This document shows positions 1 to 8,600 of a stretch of 35,088 nucleotides of DNA, in pieces. This stretch comes from Coriobacteriia bacterium. GTDB lineage: Bacteria > Actinomycetota > Coriobacteriia > Anaerosomatales > Kmv31. Within the stretch, counting starts at the first letter, position 1; each line of letters opens with the position of its first letter. The DNA is taken from NCBI GenBank assembly GCA_014859305.1, contig JACUUM010000027.1, positions 1 to 35,088 of the forward strand. Direction: 5' to 3'. The position numbers and the translations under genes are program-made. The notes below the pieces were generated by a model. It had not been told where the DNA came from, made no database searches, and saw only the letters and a list, made by a program, of their open reading frames with translations.

Positions 1-34
1 TCGCGCAGGGGGAACGGGGGACACCGGGCAGCAA

Positions 35-50
35 GGTTTCACGTGAAACA
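35..50. promoter_or_regulatory. parS: parS-like site 1 (ParB-binding)
   Basis: The 16 bases read GGTTTCACGTGAAACA, one mismatch (the first base) from the well-known palindromic parS consensus TGTTTCACGTGAAACA. The site lies just beyond the 3' end of rsmG and about 840 bp from parA. ParB loads at such sites and spreads to organise the origin region. The near-perfect dyad is seen directly; ParB binding is inferred from the consensus and from parAB next door. Confidence 0.85.
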
Positions 51-72
51 CATTGCGGACCTTCGATCCGCG

Positions 73-798
73 TCAGCCGAGCGGACGCTTCTGTGCGGCG
101 CCTGGACGACGGGGAAGCGGTCGCACGGGAGGCCCGGTCTTCGCGAAGAGGTACACCGTCCTCTCGTCCGCCCCGGGCACGGAGAGCGAGGCGACCCGGA
201 TCAGCCGGAGGCCCACGACGTCGCCGGCTCGACGTGCCCGATCCTCCTCGTCCGTCATGCGCCGCCCCTTCAGCGCGAGCAGGTGCCCGCCGATGTGCAG
301 GAGCGGTGCCGCCAACTCCTCCAGGCTCGCCAGAGAGGACACGGCGCGAGCCGTCGCCGCGGCGTACGCCTCCGGCATCCTCAGCGCCCACTCCTCGGCC
401 CTGGCCGAAGCGACATTCGCCTCCAGGCGAAGGTCCGACACGACGGACTCGAGGAACCGGGCCTTCTTCCCGTTGCTTTCGAGCAGGGTCACCGCCCGGC
501 CCGTCGCTATCGCCAGCGGTATGCCGGGGTATCCAGCCCCGCTTCCGATGTCGACGAACGGGCCCGGCGGGGCGGCAGCGAGGAGCGGGGCCGCCGCGAG
601 TGAGTCGAGCACGTGGAGGCGGATGGCCTCGCGCGTCTCGGTGACGGCGGTGAGGTTCGTGGTAGCGTTCGCGGCGAGGACGAGCTCGAGGTGCAGAGCC
701 AGCCGTTCGGAATCGGCTTCGCTCAGAAGGACGCCGAGCGAACGGCTCTCGGCTGCGATCGACTCCGCGATCCGGTCCTGATGTTCCACGTGAAACAT
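73..798 (-). CDS. rsmG: 16S rRNA (guanine527-N7)-methyltransferase RsmG (GidB)
   Basis: Predicted to methylate N7 of G527 in 16S rRNA using S-adenosylmethionine, in the cytoplasm. The 241-aa protein has the usual family length. Residues about 48-69 carry the NLTAV...HVLDSL block, and residues about 81-95 carry the SAM-binding FVDIGSGAGYPGIP loop. The reading frame stays open far upstream, but the family N-terminus begins at ATG 798 with MFHVEH; these first codons are made by a parS palindrome that includes the start codon. The gene is divergent from parA. In many bacteria gidB, parA and parB run in the same direction, so this arrangement is unusual. The last residues are Arg/Pro-rich and not conserved. 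Confidence 0.93.
   Translation of the reverse strand: MFHVEHQDRIAESIAAESRSLGVLLSEADSERLALHLELVLAANATTNLTAVTETREAIRLHVLDSLAAAPLLAAAPPGPFVDIGSGAGYPGIPLAIATGRAVTLLESNGKKARFLESVVSDLRLEANVASARAEEWALRMPEAYAAATARAVSSLASLEELAAPLLHIGGHLLALKGRRMTDEEDRARRAGDVVGLRLIRVASLSVPGADERTVYLFAKTGPPVRPLPRRPGAAQKRPLG
782..797. promoter_or_regulatory. parS: parS site 2, overlapping the rsmG start codon
   Basis: The sequence TGTTCCACGTGAAACA matches the degenerate parS consensus TGTTNCACGTGAAACA at every position. The dyad lies in the first codons of rsmG (minus strand, MFHVEH), ending within its ATG, and sits 91 bp upstream of the parA start. ParB bound here could both nucleate the partition complex and affect rsmG/parA expression; the second effect is inference. 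Confidence 0.92.
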
Positions 799-849
799 CG
801 TATCACTCCGAGGACTGCGGTCGGCAGAACCTTCCGTCCCGGCCGCCTC

Positions 850-858
850 TGATATACT
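850..858 (+). promoter_or_regulatory. Probable extended -10 promoter of parAB
   Basis: TG-A-TATACT is an extended -10 element (TGn followed by a hexamer 5/6 matched to TATAAT). It lies about 30 bp upstream of the parA start, giving a short leader. No convincing -35 hexamer is seen, which is usual for extended -10 promoters. Confidence 0.5.
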
Positions 859-888
859 CGACGGGACTGCGCGCGGAAAGGGGAGGGC

Positions 889-1683
889 GTGGAGAAGGCA
901 GCCGAACCGGGCCGGTCGGCGCGGAGGGGGATCCTCGCCGTCGTCAACCAGAAGGGGGGCGTCGGCAAGAGCACGACGGCCGTCAACCTTGCGGCTGCTC
1001 TCGGTGAGCTGGGGCGAAAGGTCCTGCTCGTGGACCTGGACCCACAGGGGAACGCCACGTCGGGATTCGGGCTCAACAAGAACCAGCGCGAACGGTGCGT
1101 GTACAACGCCCTGCTGGACGACGTCCCGATGGCCCAGCTCATCGAACCGGTCTCGGTCGAACATGTGTTCGTGGTGCCGGCCACGATCCAGCTCGCCGGC
1201 GCCGAGATCGAGCTCGTCTCCGCCCTCAGCCGAGAGGGCAAGCTCAGGACCGCGCTCTCTCCCGTGGCCGACGAGTTCGACTTCGTGGTCATCGACTGCC
1301 CCCCGTCTCTGGGACTTCTCACGATCAACGCTCTCACGGCCGCGGAGGGGCTCGTCATACCGATACAGTGCGAGTACTACGCGCTGGAGGGGCTCTCGAA
1401 GCTGCTGGACAGCGTCAGGCTCGTACGCACCCACTTGAACCCGGCCCTCGAAGTGTTCGGGGTTCTCATGACGATGCACGACTCGCGCACCCGGCTCTCC
1501 CAGCAGGTGGTCGAGGAAGTGAGGGACTTCTTCGAGGACCGCGTGTTCGACACGGTCATCCCTAGGACGGTGCGGCTCTCGGAGGCGCCGAGCTTCGGGC
1601 AGCCGATCACACTGTACGATTCGAACGGGAAAGGCGCGGACGCCTACCGCAACCTGGCAAAGGAAGTGATCGACCGTGTCTAA
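889..1683 (+). CDS. parA: Chromosome partitioning ATPase ParA (Soj)
   Basis: A deviant-Walker ATPase that binds DNA non-specifically as an ATP dimer and drives segregation of ParB-parS complexes near the origin. The 264-aa protein has KGGVGKST (P-loop, about residues 22-29), LLVDLDPQGNATSG (A' motif, about 46-59) and FVVIDCPPSL (Walker B, about 131-140). The start is GTG 889, the only start codon before the P-loop in this frame after the promoter. The purine-rich ribosome site AAAGGGGAGGG lies unusually close to it (about 2 nt). The 3' end overlaps parB by 8 nt, so the two are probably translationally coupled. Confidence 0.96.
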   Translation: MEKAAEPGRSARRGILAVVNQKGGVGKSTTAVNLAAALGELGRKVLLVDLDPQGNATSGFGLNKNQRERCVYNALLDDVPMAQLIEPVSVEHVFVVPATIQLAGAEIELVSALSREGKLRTALSPVADEFDFVVIDCPPSLGLLTINALTAAEGLVIPIQCEYYALEGLSKLLDSVRLVRTHLNPALEVFGVLMTMHDSRTRLSQQVVEEVRDFFEDRVFDTVIPRTVRLSEAPSFGQPITLYDSNGKGADAYRNLAKEVIDRV

Positions 1684-2527
1684 GAGGGGGTTGGGGAGAG
1701 GGCTGTCGGCCCTCATCCCGAGCGCCGCGCAAGCGGCCTCCGATGAGGTCTACGAGTTGGGCACCGAGGCCATATCGCCGAATCCGAACCAGCCGCGAAC
1801 GGACCTGGACGACCGGGGCATCGCGGAGCTGGCCGACTCCGTCGGCAAGGTCGGCATGCTGCAGCCGATCATCGTCCGGCCGCACGGAGAGGGGTACCAG
1901 ATAGTCGCCGGCGAGCGTCGGTGGCGCGCAGCCAGGGCGGCGGGCCTGGCGCAGGTGCCCGTGCGGGTGATATCGGCCTCGGAGCTCGAGTGCCTCGAGC
2001 TGGCGCTCATCGAGAACCTGCAACGCCAGGACCTGAACGCGATCGAGGAGGCGCGAGGGTACCGGAAGCTGCTGACCGAGCACCAGATGACGCAAGCAGA
2101 GCTCGCCGACAAGGTCTCCAAGTCCCGCTCGGCGATAACGAACTCGCTGCGCCTGCTCGACCTGCCGGACGAGATCCAGGACCTCGTCTACGACGGGAAG
2201 CTCAGTGCGGGGCATGCCCGCGCGGTGCTCGCGGTGCCCGACGACGCGATGCGGGTGAAGCTCGCGACGAAGGTCGTGGACGAGGGCCTCTCAGTGCGCG
2301 AGGCGGAGAACCTCGCGCGTCTCTACGCCGCCGGGCACACGGCTTCCGCTCCGAGGCCGGTCACCCCGAAGTCGTTCAAGGTCGTCGCGCGCAAACTGCG
2401 CAAGCTCCTCGGGACGAACGTGCGCGTTCGCCGGACGGCCAAGAAGGGCAAGATAGAAATCGACTTCCAGGGCGAAGAGCAGCTCGAGCAGATATTCAGG
2501 CTGCTCACCGAGGGCGAGACGCCCTAG
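1676..2527 (+). CDS. parB: Chromosome partitioning CTPase/DNA-binding protein ParB (Spo0J)
   Basis: Binds parS, slides as a CTP clamp and partners ParA. The 283-aa protein starts with the conserved GLGRGLSALIP tail (residues 5-15, ParA-stimulating peptide). It has the CTP-binding GERRWRAARAAG box (residues 79-90) and a helix-turn-helix around residues 136-162 (MTQAELADKVSKSRSAITN) for parS recognition. A C-terminal dimerisation region ends at EQIFRLLTEGETP. The GTG start overlaps the parA stop. Its targets are the parS sites at 35-50 and 782-797. Confidence 0.96.
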   Translation: MSKRGLGRGLSALIPSAAQAASDEVYELGTEAISPNPNQPRTDLDDRGIAELADSVGKVGMLQPIIVRPHGEGYQIVAGERRWRAARAAGLAQVPVRVISASELECLELALIENLQRQDLNAIEEARGYRKLLTEHQMTQAELADKVSKSRSAITNSLRLLDLPDEIQDLVYDGKLSAGHARAVLAVPDDAMRVKLATKVVDEGLSVREAENLARLYAAGHTASAPRPVTPKSFKVVARKLRKLLGTNVRVRRTAKKGKIEIDFQGEEQLEQIFRLLTEGETP

Positions 2528-2539
2528 AGGGAGGACGAA

Positions 2540-2851
2540 GTGCATCGGGTGCGAGCGAATCGTCTGGAGTGCTTCCTTGTCGGACTGCTCGTCGGCCTGG
2601 CCGGAGGCCTGCTCGCCGGGCTGCTCTTCGCGCCGACCAGCGGCGCGAGGACCAGGCGGCGCCTGGCGAACGAGGCTCTTCGGGTAGCCGATATCGCGAG
2701 GGGCGTGGCGGAGCGCGCCGAACGCACCGCCGAGGTCGTGGGCGGGCGGGTGGAGCACTACCTCGGACGCGACGAGGAAGTCGCGCGCAGGAAGATCCGC
2801 GAGATCCGCGAGGGGATGCAGCGGTACACGCGCGCCCAAGCGTCTTTGTGA
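2540..2851 (+). CDS. YtxH-like single-pass membrane protein
   Basis: A 103-aa protein with one N-terminal transmembrane segment (about residues 12-31, very Gly/Leu-rich) followed by LLFAPTSGARTRRRL, the glycine-helix plus APxSGxxxR signature of the YtxH family. The rest is a charged, probably helical cytoplasmic tail. Family members are small envelope or stress-associated proteins of unclear biochemical role. The start is GTG 2540, with GGAGG 5 nt upstream. It lies 12 nt after parB and is probably in the same transcript. Confidence 0.75.
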   Translation: MHRVRANRLECFLVGLLVGLAGGLLAGLLFAPTSGARTRRRLANEALRVADIARGVAERAERTAEVVGGRVEHYLGRDEEVARRKIREIREGMQRYTRAQASL

Positions 2852-2891
2852 GCATACTGACGAAGTCTGCGATGTCAGACCGGCGTGCGAT

Positions 2892-2915
2892 GTTCCTTCC
2901 CGGAAGGGAGGGAAC
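2892..2915 (+). promoter_or_regulatory. Hairpin sequestering the addB ribosome-binding site
   Basis: A 10-bp inverted repeat (GTTCCTTCCC / GGGAGGGAAC, one G-T wobble) closes on a GGAA tetraloop of the GNRA type. The 3' arm contains the only Shine-Dalgarno-like sequence (GGGAGGG), and the addB GTG follows 3 nt later. No U-run follows, so it looks more like a translational gate than a terminator. The pairing is seen directly; the regulatory role is inferred. Confidence 0.55.
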
Positions 2916-2918
2916 GGT

Positions 2919-5693
2919 GTGCCGTTGCTCGTGATCACCGGCGCGGCGAACACCGGCAAGACCGGGTTCGTGTACGCCCGCATCCGCGAAGCGCTGGACG
3001 GAGGCGCGCGGCCGGTGCTGCTGCTGCCCTCGGCCGCCGACGTCGAGCGCGCGCGGCGGGAGTTCGCGGCGACCCATCCGGTGGGACTGACCGTCGCCCG
3101 GTTCGACGCGTACCTCGCGAACAGGTGGAGGACCCGAGGGGACGGCAGGAGGCTGGTCCAGCCCCCGCAGCGTCACGCGCTGATGTCCTCGGCGATCCGG
3201 GAAGCGGGGGGAGAGGTGCTGCGGGAGGTCGGCGAGGACGCCGGGACCGTGCACGTCCTGGCGCGCCTGGCGAAGGACTCGGCGGCGACCGCCGGCGCCG
3301 CCGGGCGGCCCTCCGGCGAGGCCGGCGAGCTCTACGACGTCGTCGGCAGCTACCGCGAGCTCCTCGGGCGGCACGGCCTGGTCGAGCCGGGCGAGGCGTT
3401 CTCGCTGCTCTCGGCAGACCCGCCTGCCTGCCACGGACCGGTCGCCGCCCACCGGTTCACCGACCTCGCGCCGCACCAGGAGGCCTATCTGCGCGGGCTG
3501 TCCGAGCGGGGGGTCGAGGTGCTCGTCTCGCTGACCTGGGTCGAAGGCTTCCCGGCGACGGCGGCGACCGGCGCGCTCGTCCGGCGTCTCTCCGGGGACG
3601 GGACGGTGGTGCTGCCCCGAGAGGACCGGCACACGCGATCGGAGGACTTGCGGGCGTTCACGGCTCACCTGTTCGCGCCGCCGGCGCAGCCGCTGCCTCC
3701 TCCATCGGACGTGGTCTTCGGGGTTTGCGGTGATGCCGAGGACGAGGTCGAGCGGGCGGCTGAGGAGGCTGCTCGCGCGATCTCCTCCGGCGTCCCCGCC
3801 GAGGAGGTGGCGCTCGTCTACCGGGATCCCTGGCCGCTGGCCCGCGGGCTGCGGCGCGCGCTGGCGGACAGGGGGCTGTCCTGCGACCTGGACTTCGACG
3901 TGCCGCTCCGCGCCCTGCCGCTCTCTCGCGCGGCGGCGCACCTTCTGCGCTTCGCCCTCACCGGAGCCCGTTCGGACCTGCTCTCGTGGCTGCGCTCGCC
4001 GTACTCGCCGGCTTCCGCCGAAGAAGCCGCGGCGCTCGAGGCGGGATGGCGGCGGCAGCGCGAGGAGCGGACCGAGGTGCTCGCGGCCTCGGCGGTACGG
4101 GCGGTCCCGGCGGCCAGGGGCCCGCTCCTCGCGGCCGGCGAGCTGGCCCGCCGACGCGTCGACGCGGAGTGGGCCACCGCGTGGGCGGGCCTGGTCCACG
4201 GACTGCTCGAAGCGGCCCACCCGGGCGACGCACCGCTGCTGGGCGAGTGGGGTGAGGAGGACGCGCAGGGGGCGGCCGGATCGCTGTCCATCGCCGCGGA
4301 CGCTGCGGATGCGAGGGGGGCCGACCTGGGCGCCTCCGACGTGCTGGTCGCGATCGAGACGGCCCGCGCGGAACCCGCCCGTGCGGAGCGCCCCGGCAGG
4401 GTGCAGGTGGTCAGCGCGCTCCGCGCGCGCTCCCGCCGCTTCGCGGTGGTCATCGTGGGCGGGCTCACCGCCGACGGCGGGTCGGCGCGCTCCGACGACA
4501 CGTACCGCGCGGGCGCGGTCGGCGCCGCCGCGCGAGCCCTGGGCGTGCCGGAGCGGGCGGGTGCCGAGGAGCGGGAGAGAGCGGAGTTCTACGCCGTGGC
4601 GACGCGCGCGAGGGAGCGCCTCGTGCTGCTGACCCATACGCTCGGCGAGGGAGGAGAGCCGTGCGCGGCCTCGGCCGCATGGACCGAGGCGCTCGAGGTC
4701 TACCGCGCGCAAGACGCCGAGGAAGGGACACCTGCGTTCGTGGACGTGGCAGGCGCTGCCGCGGCGGCAGCCGGTGCCCGGCGGCGGATGAGGGGTCTCG
4801 CGGAACGGATGGCGGAGGGCTCCGGGGAGGCCGTGGCCGGCCTGTCGGAGCGAGACGTCTTCTCGCCGGGCGAGCTCGAGACGTATCTCTCGTGCCCGGT
4901 GAGGTGGTTGCGCGACCGGTGGCTGCGGCCGCGGAAGGCCGACGCCCGGTTCGACGCGCTCGAGAGCGGGCGGCTCGTGCACGACGTGTTGCGCGAGACC
5001 CTGCGAGCGCTGCCCGCGGAGGCGGGCGTGGCTCGCGTGACCCCCGAGTCGCTGCCCGTGGCGCTGCGCCTGGCCCGGCAGGCGTTCGAGGCGGGTGCGT
5101 CGGCCCTGCCCGAGCCCCGTGACATCGACGAGCGGGACCGCCTCGAGACGGCGTGGGACCGGCTCGAGGCGTTCCTGGGAAGGGACGCCGCGTTCGTGCC
5201 ACGGCTGCAGCCGGTCGGATTGGAGCTGGGCTTCGGCCTCGCGCCCGATGACGACCCGGTCGACCTCGGGGACCTCAAGCTCCGGGGGCGCGTCGACCGC
5301 ATCGACTCCGACGGCGGCGTCTCCCTGGTCGTCGACTACAAGACCGGCGACGTGCCGCCGCCGCGCGACTTCGGAAGGCGGGGGCTGCTCCAGCTGCAGC
5401 TCTACACCGTCGCGCTGCGGACCCGCGGCATGCCTGTCGCGGGTGCCGTGTACCGCAGCCTGAGGAGCGGGCGGACCTCCGGCTTCTACCTCCGGGACGC
5501 CTTCCGCGCCGAGGAGCTGCCCGGAGCGCAGGCGCTGGACGCCGCGGCCTTCGAGGAGGTGCTGGACGACGCCGTCCGGCGGGCCCGCGACGCCGCCGAG
5601 GGCATCCGGCAGGGAAGGCTCGCGCCCGATCCCGCGCACGATGCCTGCCGGTACTGCGCGGTGAGCCACGCGTGCGAGAGGGGGGCGGCGTGA
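2919..5693 (+). CDS. addB: AddB-type exonuclease subunit (PD-(D/E)XK nuclease, Fe-S)
   Basis: Probable B subunit of an AddAB-like helicase-nuclease that resects double-strand breaks for recombination. The 924-aa protein begins with a P-loop, GAANTGKT (about residues 7-14), but lacks the other superfamily-1 helicase motifs, as in AddB. Near the C-terminus the RecB-like nuclease core is visible: GRVDRID and VVDYKTGD (about residues 787-812). Four cysteines typical of the AddB iron-sulfur cluster flank it: one in YLSCP (about 660) and three in CRYCAVSHAC (near 910-918). The start is GTG 2919. The end overlaps the addA start (TGATG). The middle of the protein is poorly conserved, so orthology with a particular Add/Adn subtype is uncertain. 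Confidence 0.8.
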   Translation: MPLLVITGAANTGKTGFVYARIREALDGGARPVLLLPSAADVERARREFAATHPVGLTVARFDAYLANRWRTRGDGRRLVQPPQRHALMSSAIREAGGEVLREVGEDAGTVHVLARLAKDSAATAGAAGRPSGEAGELYDVVGSYRELLGRHGLVEPGEAFSLLSADPPACHGPVAAHRFTDLAPHQEAYLRGLSERGVEVLVSLTWVEGFPATAATGALVRRLSGDGTVVLPREDRHTRSEDLRAFTAHLFAPPAQPLPPPSDVVFGVCGDAEDEVERAAEEAARAISSGVPAEEVALVYRDPWPLARGLRRALADRGLSCDLDFDVPLRALPLSRAAAHLLRFALTGARSDLLSWLRSPYSPASAEEAAALEAGWRRQREERTEVLAASAVRAVPAARGPLLAAGELARRRVDAEWATAWAGLVHGLLEAAHPGDAPLLGEWGEEDAQGAAGSLSIAADAADARGADLGASDVLVAIETARAEPARAERPGRVQVVSALRARSRRFAVVIVGGLTADGGSARSDDTYRAGAVGAAARALGVPERAGAEERERAEFYAVATRARERLVLLTHTLGEGGEPCAASAAWTEALEVYRAQDAEEGTPAFVDVAGAAAAAAGARRRMRGLAERMAEGSGEAVAGLSERDVFSPGELETYLSCPVRWLRDRWLRPRKADARFDALESGRLVHDVLRETLRALPAEAGVARVTPESLPVALRLARQAFEAGASALPEPRDIDERDRLETAWDRLEAFLGRDAAFVPRLQPVGLELGFGLAPDDDPVDLGDLKLRGRVDRIDSDGGVSLVVDYKTGDVPPPRDFGRRGLLQLQLYTVALRTRGMPVAGAVYRSLRSGRTSGFYLRDAFRAEELPGAQALDAAAFEEVLDDAVRRARDAAEGIRQGRLAPDPAHDACRYCAVSHACERGAA

Positions 5694-8600
5694 TGTTCCG
5701 CCCGACGCCGGCCCAAGGCGAGGCGATCCGGACGCTGCAAGGCGAACTGTTCATCGCTGCGGGAGCAGGTTCCGGCAAGACGGCGGTGCTGGCGCGGCGC
5801 TTCGCCGAAGCCGTCGCACGCGGGACGCCGGCGGAGCGCGCCCTGGCGATCACGTTCACGCGTAAGGCGGCTGCCGAGCTCGAGGCCCGCATCCGGCGCG
5901 TCCTCCGCTACGAGCACGCCAGGCCGGACGCGGCCCTGGCCATGGGGGAAGCGTGGGTCTCGACCATCCACGGCTTCTGTTCGCGGCTCCTGCGAAGGCA
6001 CGCCCTCGAGGCCCGCCTGCCTCCCGGGTTCCGCGTCGCCGACGAGATCGAGACCGGTCTGCTGCGGGAGGCGGCCTTCGAGGAAGCGGTCTCGACGCGC
6101 GAGCGCGACGCGGGGGTCGGGGCTCTCCTCGCGCGATTCGGCGCCGCACGCCTGCGCGCGACGGTGCCGGCGCTGCACGCCAGGCTGCGATCGATGGGAG
6201 TCGCCCCGGACGATCTGCCCCTTGCGGAGCCGCCCGCGCTGCGGGAGGTCCTCGGCCGCGCACTCGCCGCGATCGAAGCCGTCCTCTCGGCTCACCCGAC
6301 CCCCGCGGCCAACGCGACGCAGCGCGACAACGCGGCCGCGCTGGAGGCGGTCGCGCGCGCGCTGCGCGAGGCGGGGGCCCTTGCCGGCGAGCGGGCCGCC
6401 GGGGCCGTGATCGAGGCCAGGGCGGCGTGCCGCCTCTCCAGGCGATGCCGCGCCACGGCCGGAGCGATACAGGAGGCCTCGGAGGTCCTGGACGAGCTCG
6501 AGGACGCGGCCAGGCTCGCCGGTATCCAGCCGCACCGCCGTGCCCTCAGGGGGCTGCTGCGCGAGTTCGGCGAGCGGTACTCCGAGGGGAAGCGGCGAGC
6601 CGGAGTGCTCGACCAGGATGACCTGCAGGAGGCCGCCGAACGCCTCTTCCGGCGCAGACCCGATGTAGCGGAGGAGTACGCGCGGCGCTTCGAGCTGATC
6701 ATGGTCGACGAGTTCCAGGACACCAACGCGCTGCAGGTGCGCGTGATCGAGCCGATCCGCAGGGGCGACCTGTGCGTCGTGGGTGACGAGCGCCAGGCCA
6801 TCTACTCGTTCCGCAACGCCGACGTCGAGGTGTTCCGCCAGGTGCGGGCCGGCATCGACCGCACCGTGTCGCTGGACGTGAACTTCCGGTCGCGCCCGCC
6901 ACTCCTCGGCTTCGTCAACGCGCTCTTCGGCGCCGAAGAGCTCTTCGGCGCCGGGCACGAGCCGCTGGTCCCCGGCGGCCCTGCGAGCCCCACACCGCCC
7001 GAGAGCGCCCCGTGCGCGGAGGTGCTGGCGGTGGCCCGCGAGGGGTGGGAGGGCGTCTCGTGGCGGGAGGCCGAGGCCCGCGCACTCGCGCGTCGGATCC
7101 GCTCCCTGGTGCGAGAGGACGGCGTGCCGCCCGGCGGCGTCGCCGTGCTCCTGCGGGCGCTCACCGGTGCGGCGCCCTACCTCGCCGCCCTGGAGGCCGA
7201 GGAGGTGCCGGCACTCGTGGCCGGCGGCGGCTCCTTCGCGTCGCAGCCCGAGGCGCTCGAGATGGAGTCACTGCTGGCGGTTGCGGCGCTGCCGCACGAC
7301 GAGGAGCAGTTCGCCACCCTGCTGCTCGGCGACATGATCGGGCTCTCCGGCGGTGCCGTGCTCCAGCTTCGGGAGCTGGCCGAGGACCGCGGAATGTGGG
7401 CCGCCGTGACCGCTGCGGCGGCGGGGGAGGGCGCGCTGCCCGCGGGCGACCGGCAGCGGGTACGGGCGCTGCGCGACGCGGTCGAGGCGCTGAGGGGCGA
7501 ATGCCACCGGCGCGGATTGGGAGAGGCCCTCGTGAGGGCGATCCGGATCCTCGGCCTGCGAGAGGCCCTGTCCGGCAGGGGGGCGGCGGGCGAGCGCGCG
7601 TGGGCGAACGTGCGCAAGCTCGTGCGAGAGGCCGAGACGTTCGGGCGGGACGAGACGCCGGATGCGGGCGCGTTCGTGGAGCGGCTTCGCGCGTGGCGCC
7701 TGTACGGGCGGTCGGGGCAGGCTCCGCCGCCGGAAGCGGCTGAAGCGGTCCGCATCATGTCGGTCCATTCCGCCAAGGGTCTCGAGTTCCCGGTCGTGGC
7801 GGTGGCCGACCTCGGACGGCAGGTCCCGTCCGTGGAAGACCTCGCGATAGCCGTCATGCGACCCGGTGGGCCCGCGTGGTCCCTCGCCCTGCCGCGCTCG
7901 CGGACGGGCGAGGACGGCTACGTGCCGATGGAGCATGCGCGCATGCGAGCGGAGGAGCAGCAGCGCCGGCTCGCCGAGGAGAAACGGCTGCTGTACGTCG
8001 CGTGCACGCGTGGCGAGGAGCGGCTGATCCTCTCGGGGGCCACGTCGCTGGACAAGGGCGAGCGAGACGACCGTCCCATCGGGTGGGTGCGGGGCGCGCT
8101 GGGTCTGGCGGAGGCGGTGGGCGAGCCGGGGGAGCGGGAGGCGGGGGGAGCGCGCTACGTCCTCGAGGTCGTCAGGCCGGAGGACGAGCCGGACGCCGCG
8201 CCCGCTCGCGAGGCGCCGACGCACCCGAGACCTTCCACGCCGCCGGTACCCTCGCCGCCGCCGGGGCCCGCGGCAGCGGAGGCGGAGAACGCGCCGGAGG
8301 AGCCGGTGGAGAACCCGCAGCCGGAAGAGCCTGCGGCGGGACCGGCCTCGCTGTCCTTCACCGCGCTGCACACCTTCACTGAGTGCCCGTACCGCTTCTA
8401 CGTCGAGCGCGTCGCCGGGCTTCGCGCTCCCGGCCGCGACGCCGGCCCGATGGCGTTCGGGTCGGCGGCCCACGCAGCGCTCGAGACGCTCGGCGAGCAG
8501 CCGCTCACCGACGCGCGCATCGATGCGATCGCGTCCGTGCACGGGCTGCCCTCCGAGGAGATCCCCCGCCTCGCCGCGGCCGTGCGGGCCTTCGCCGGCT

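Noticed and set aside
55-71. Small hairpin GCGGA/TCCGC downstream of rsmG as a terminator.
   Set aside because: Only 5 bp and no T-run.
73-1716. A 547-aa minus-strand frame spanning rsmG and parA.
   Set aside because: Only the part from ATG 798 has RsmG similarity; the rest is antisense to parA.
2857-2880. Alternative small stems (CTGAC/GTCAG and GTCTG/CAGAC) before addB.
   Set aside because: Short, mutually exclusive and without a clear role; the 10-bp stem next to the start is far stronger.
2505-5669. A very long minus-strand frame under addB.
   Set aside because: It is low-complexity Arg/Gly/Pro sequence antisense to a gene with clear motifs; a GC-rich shadow frame.
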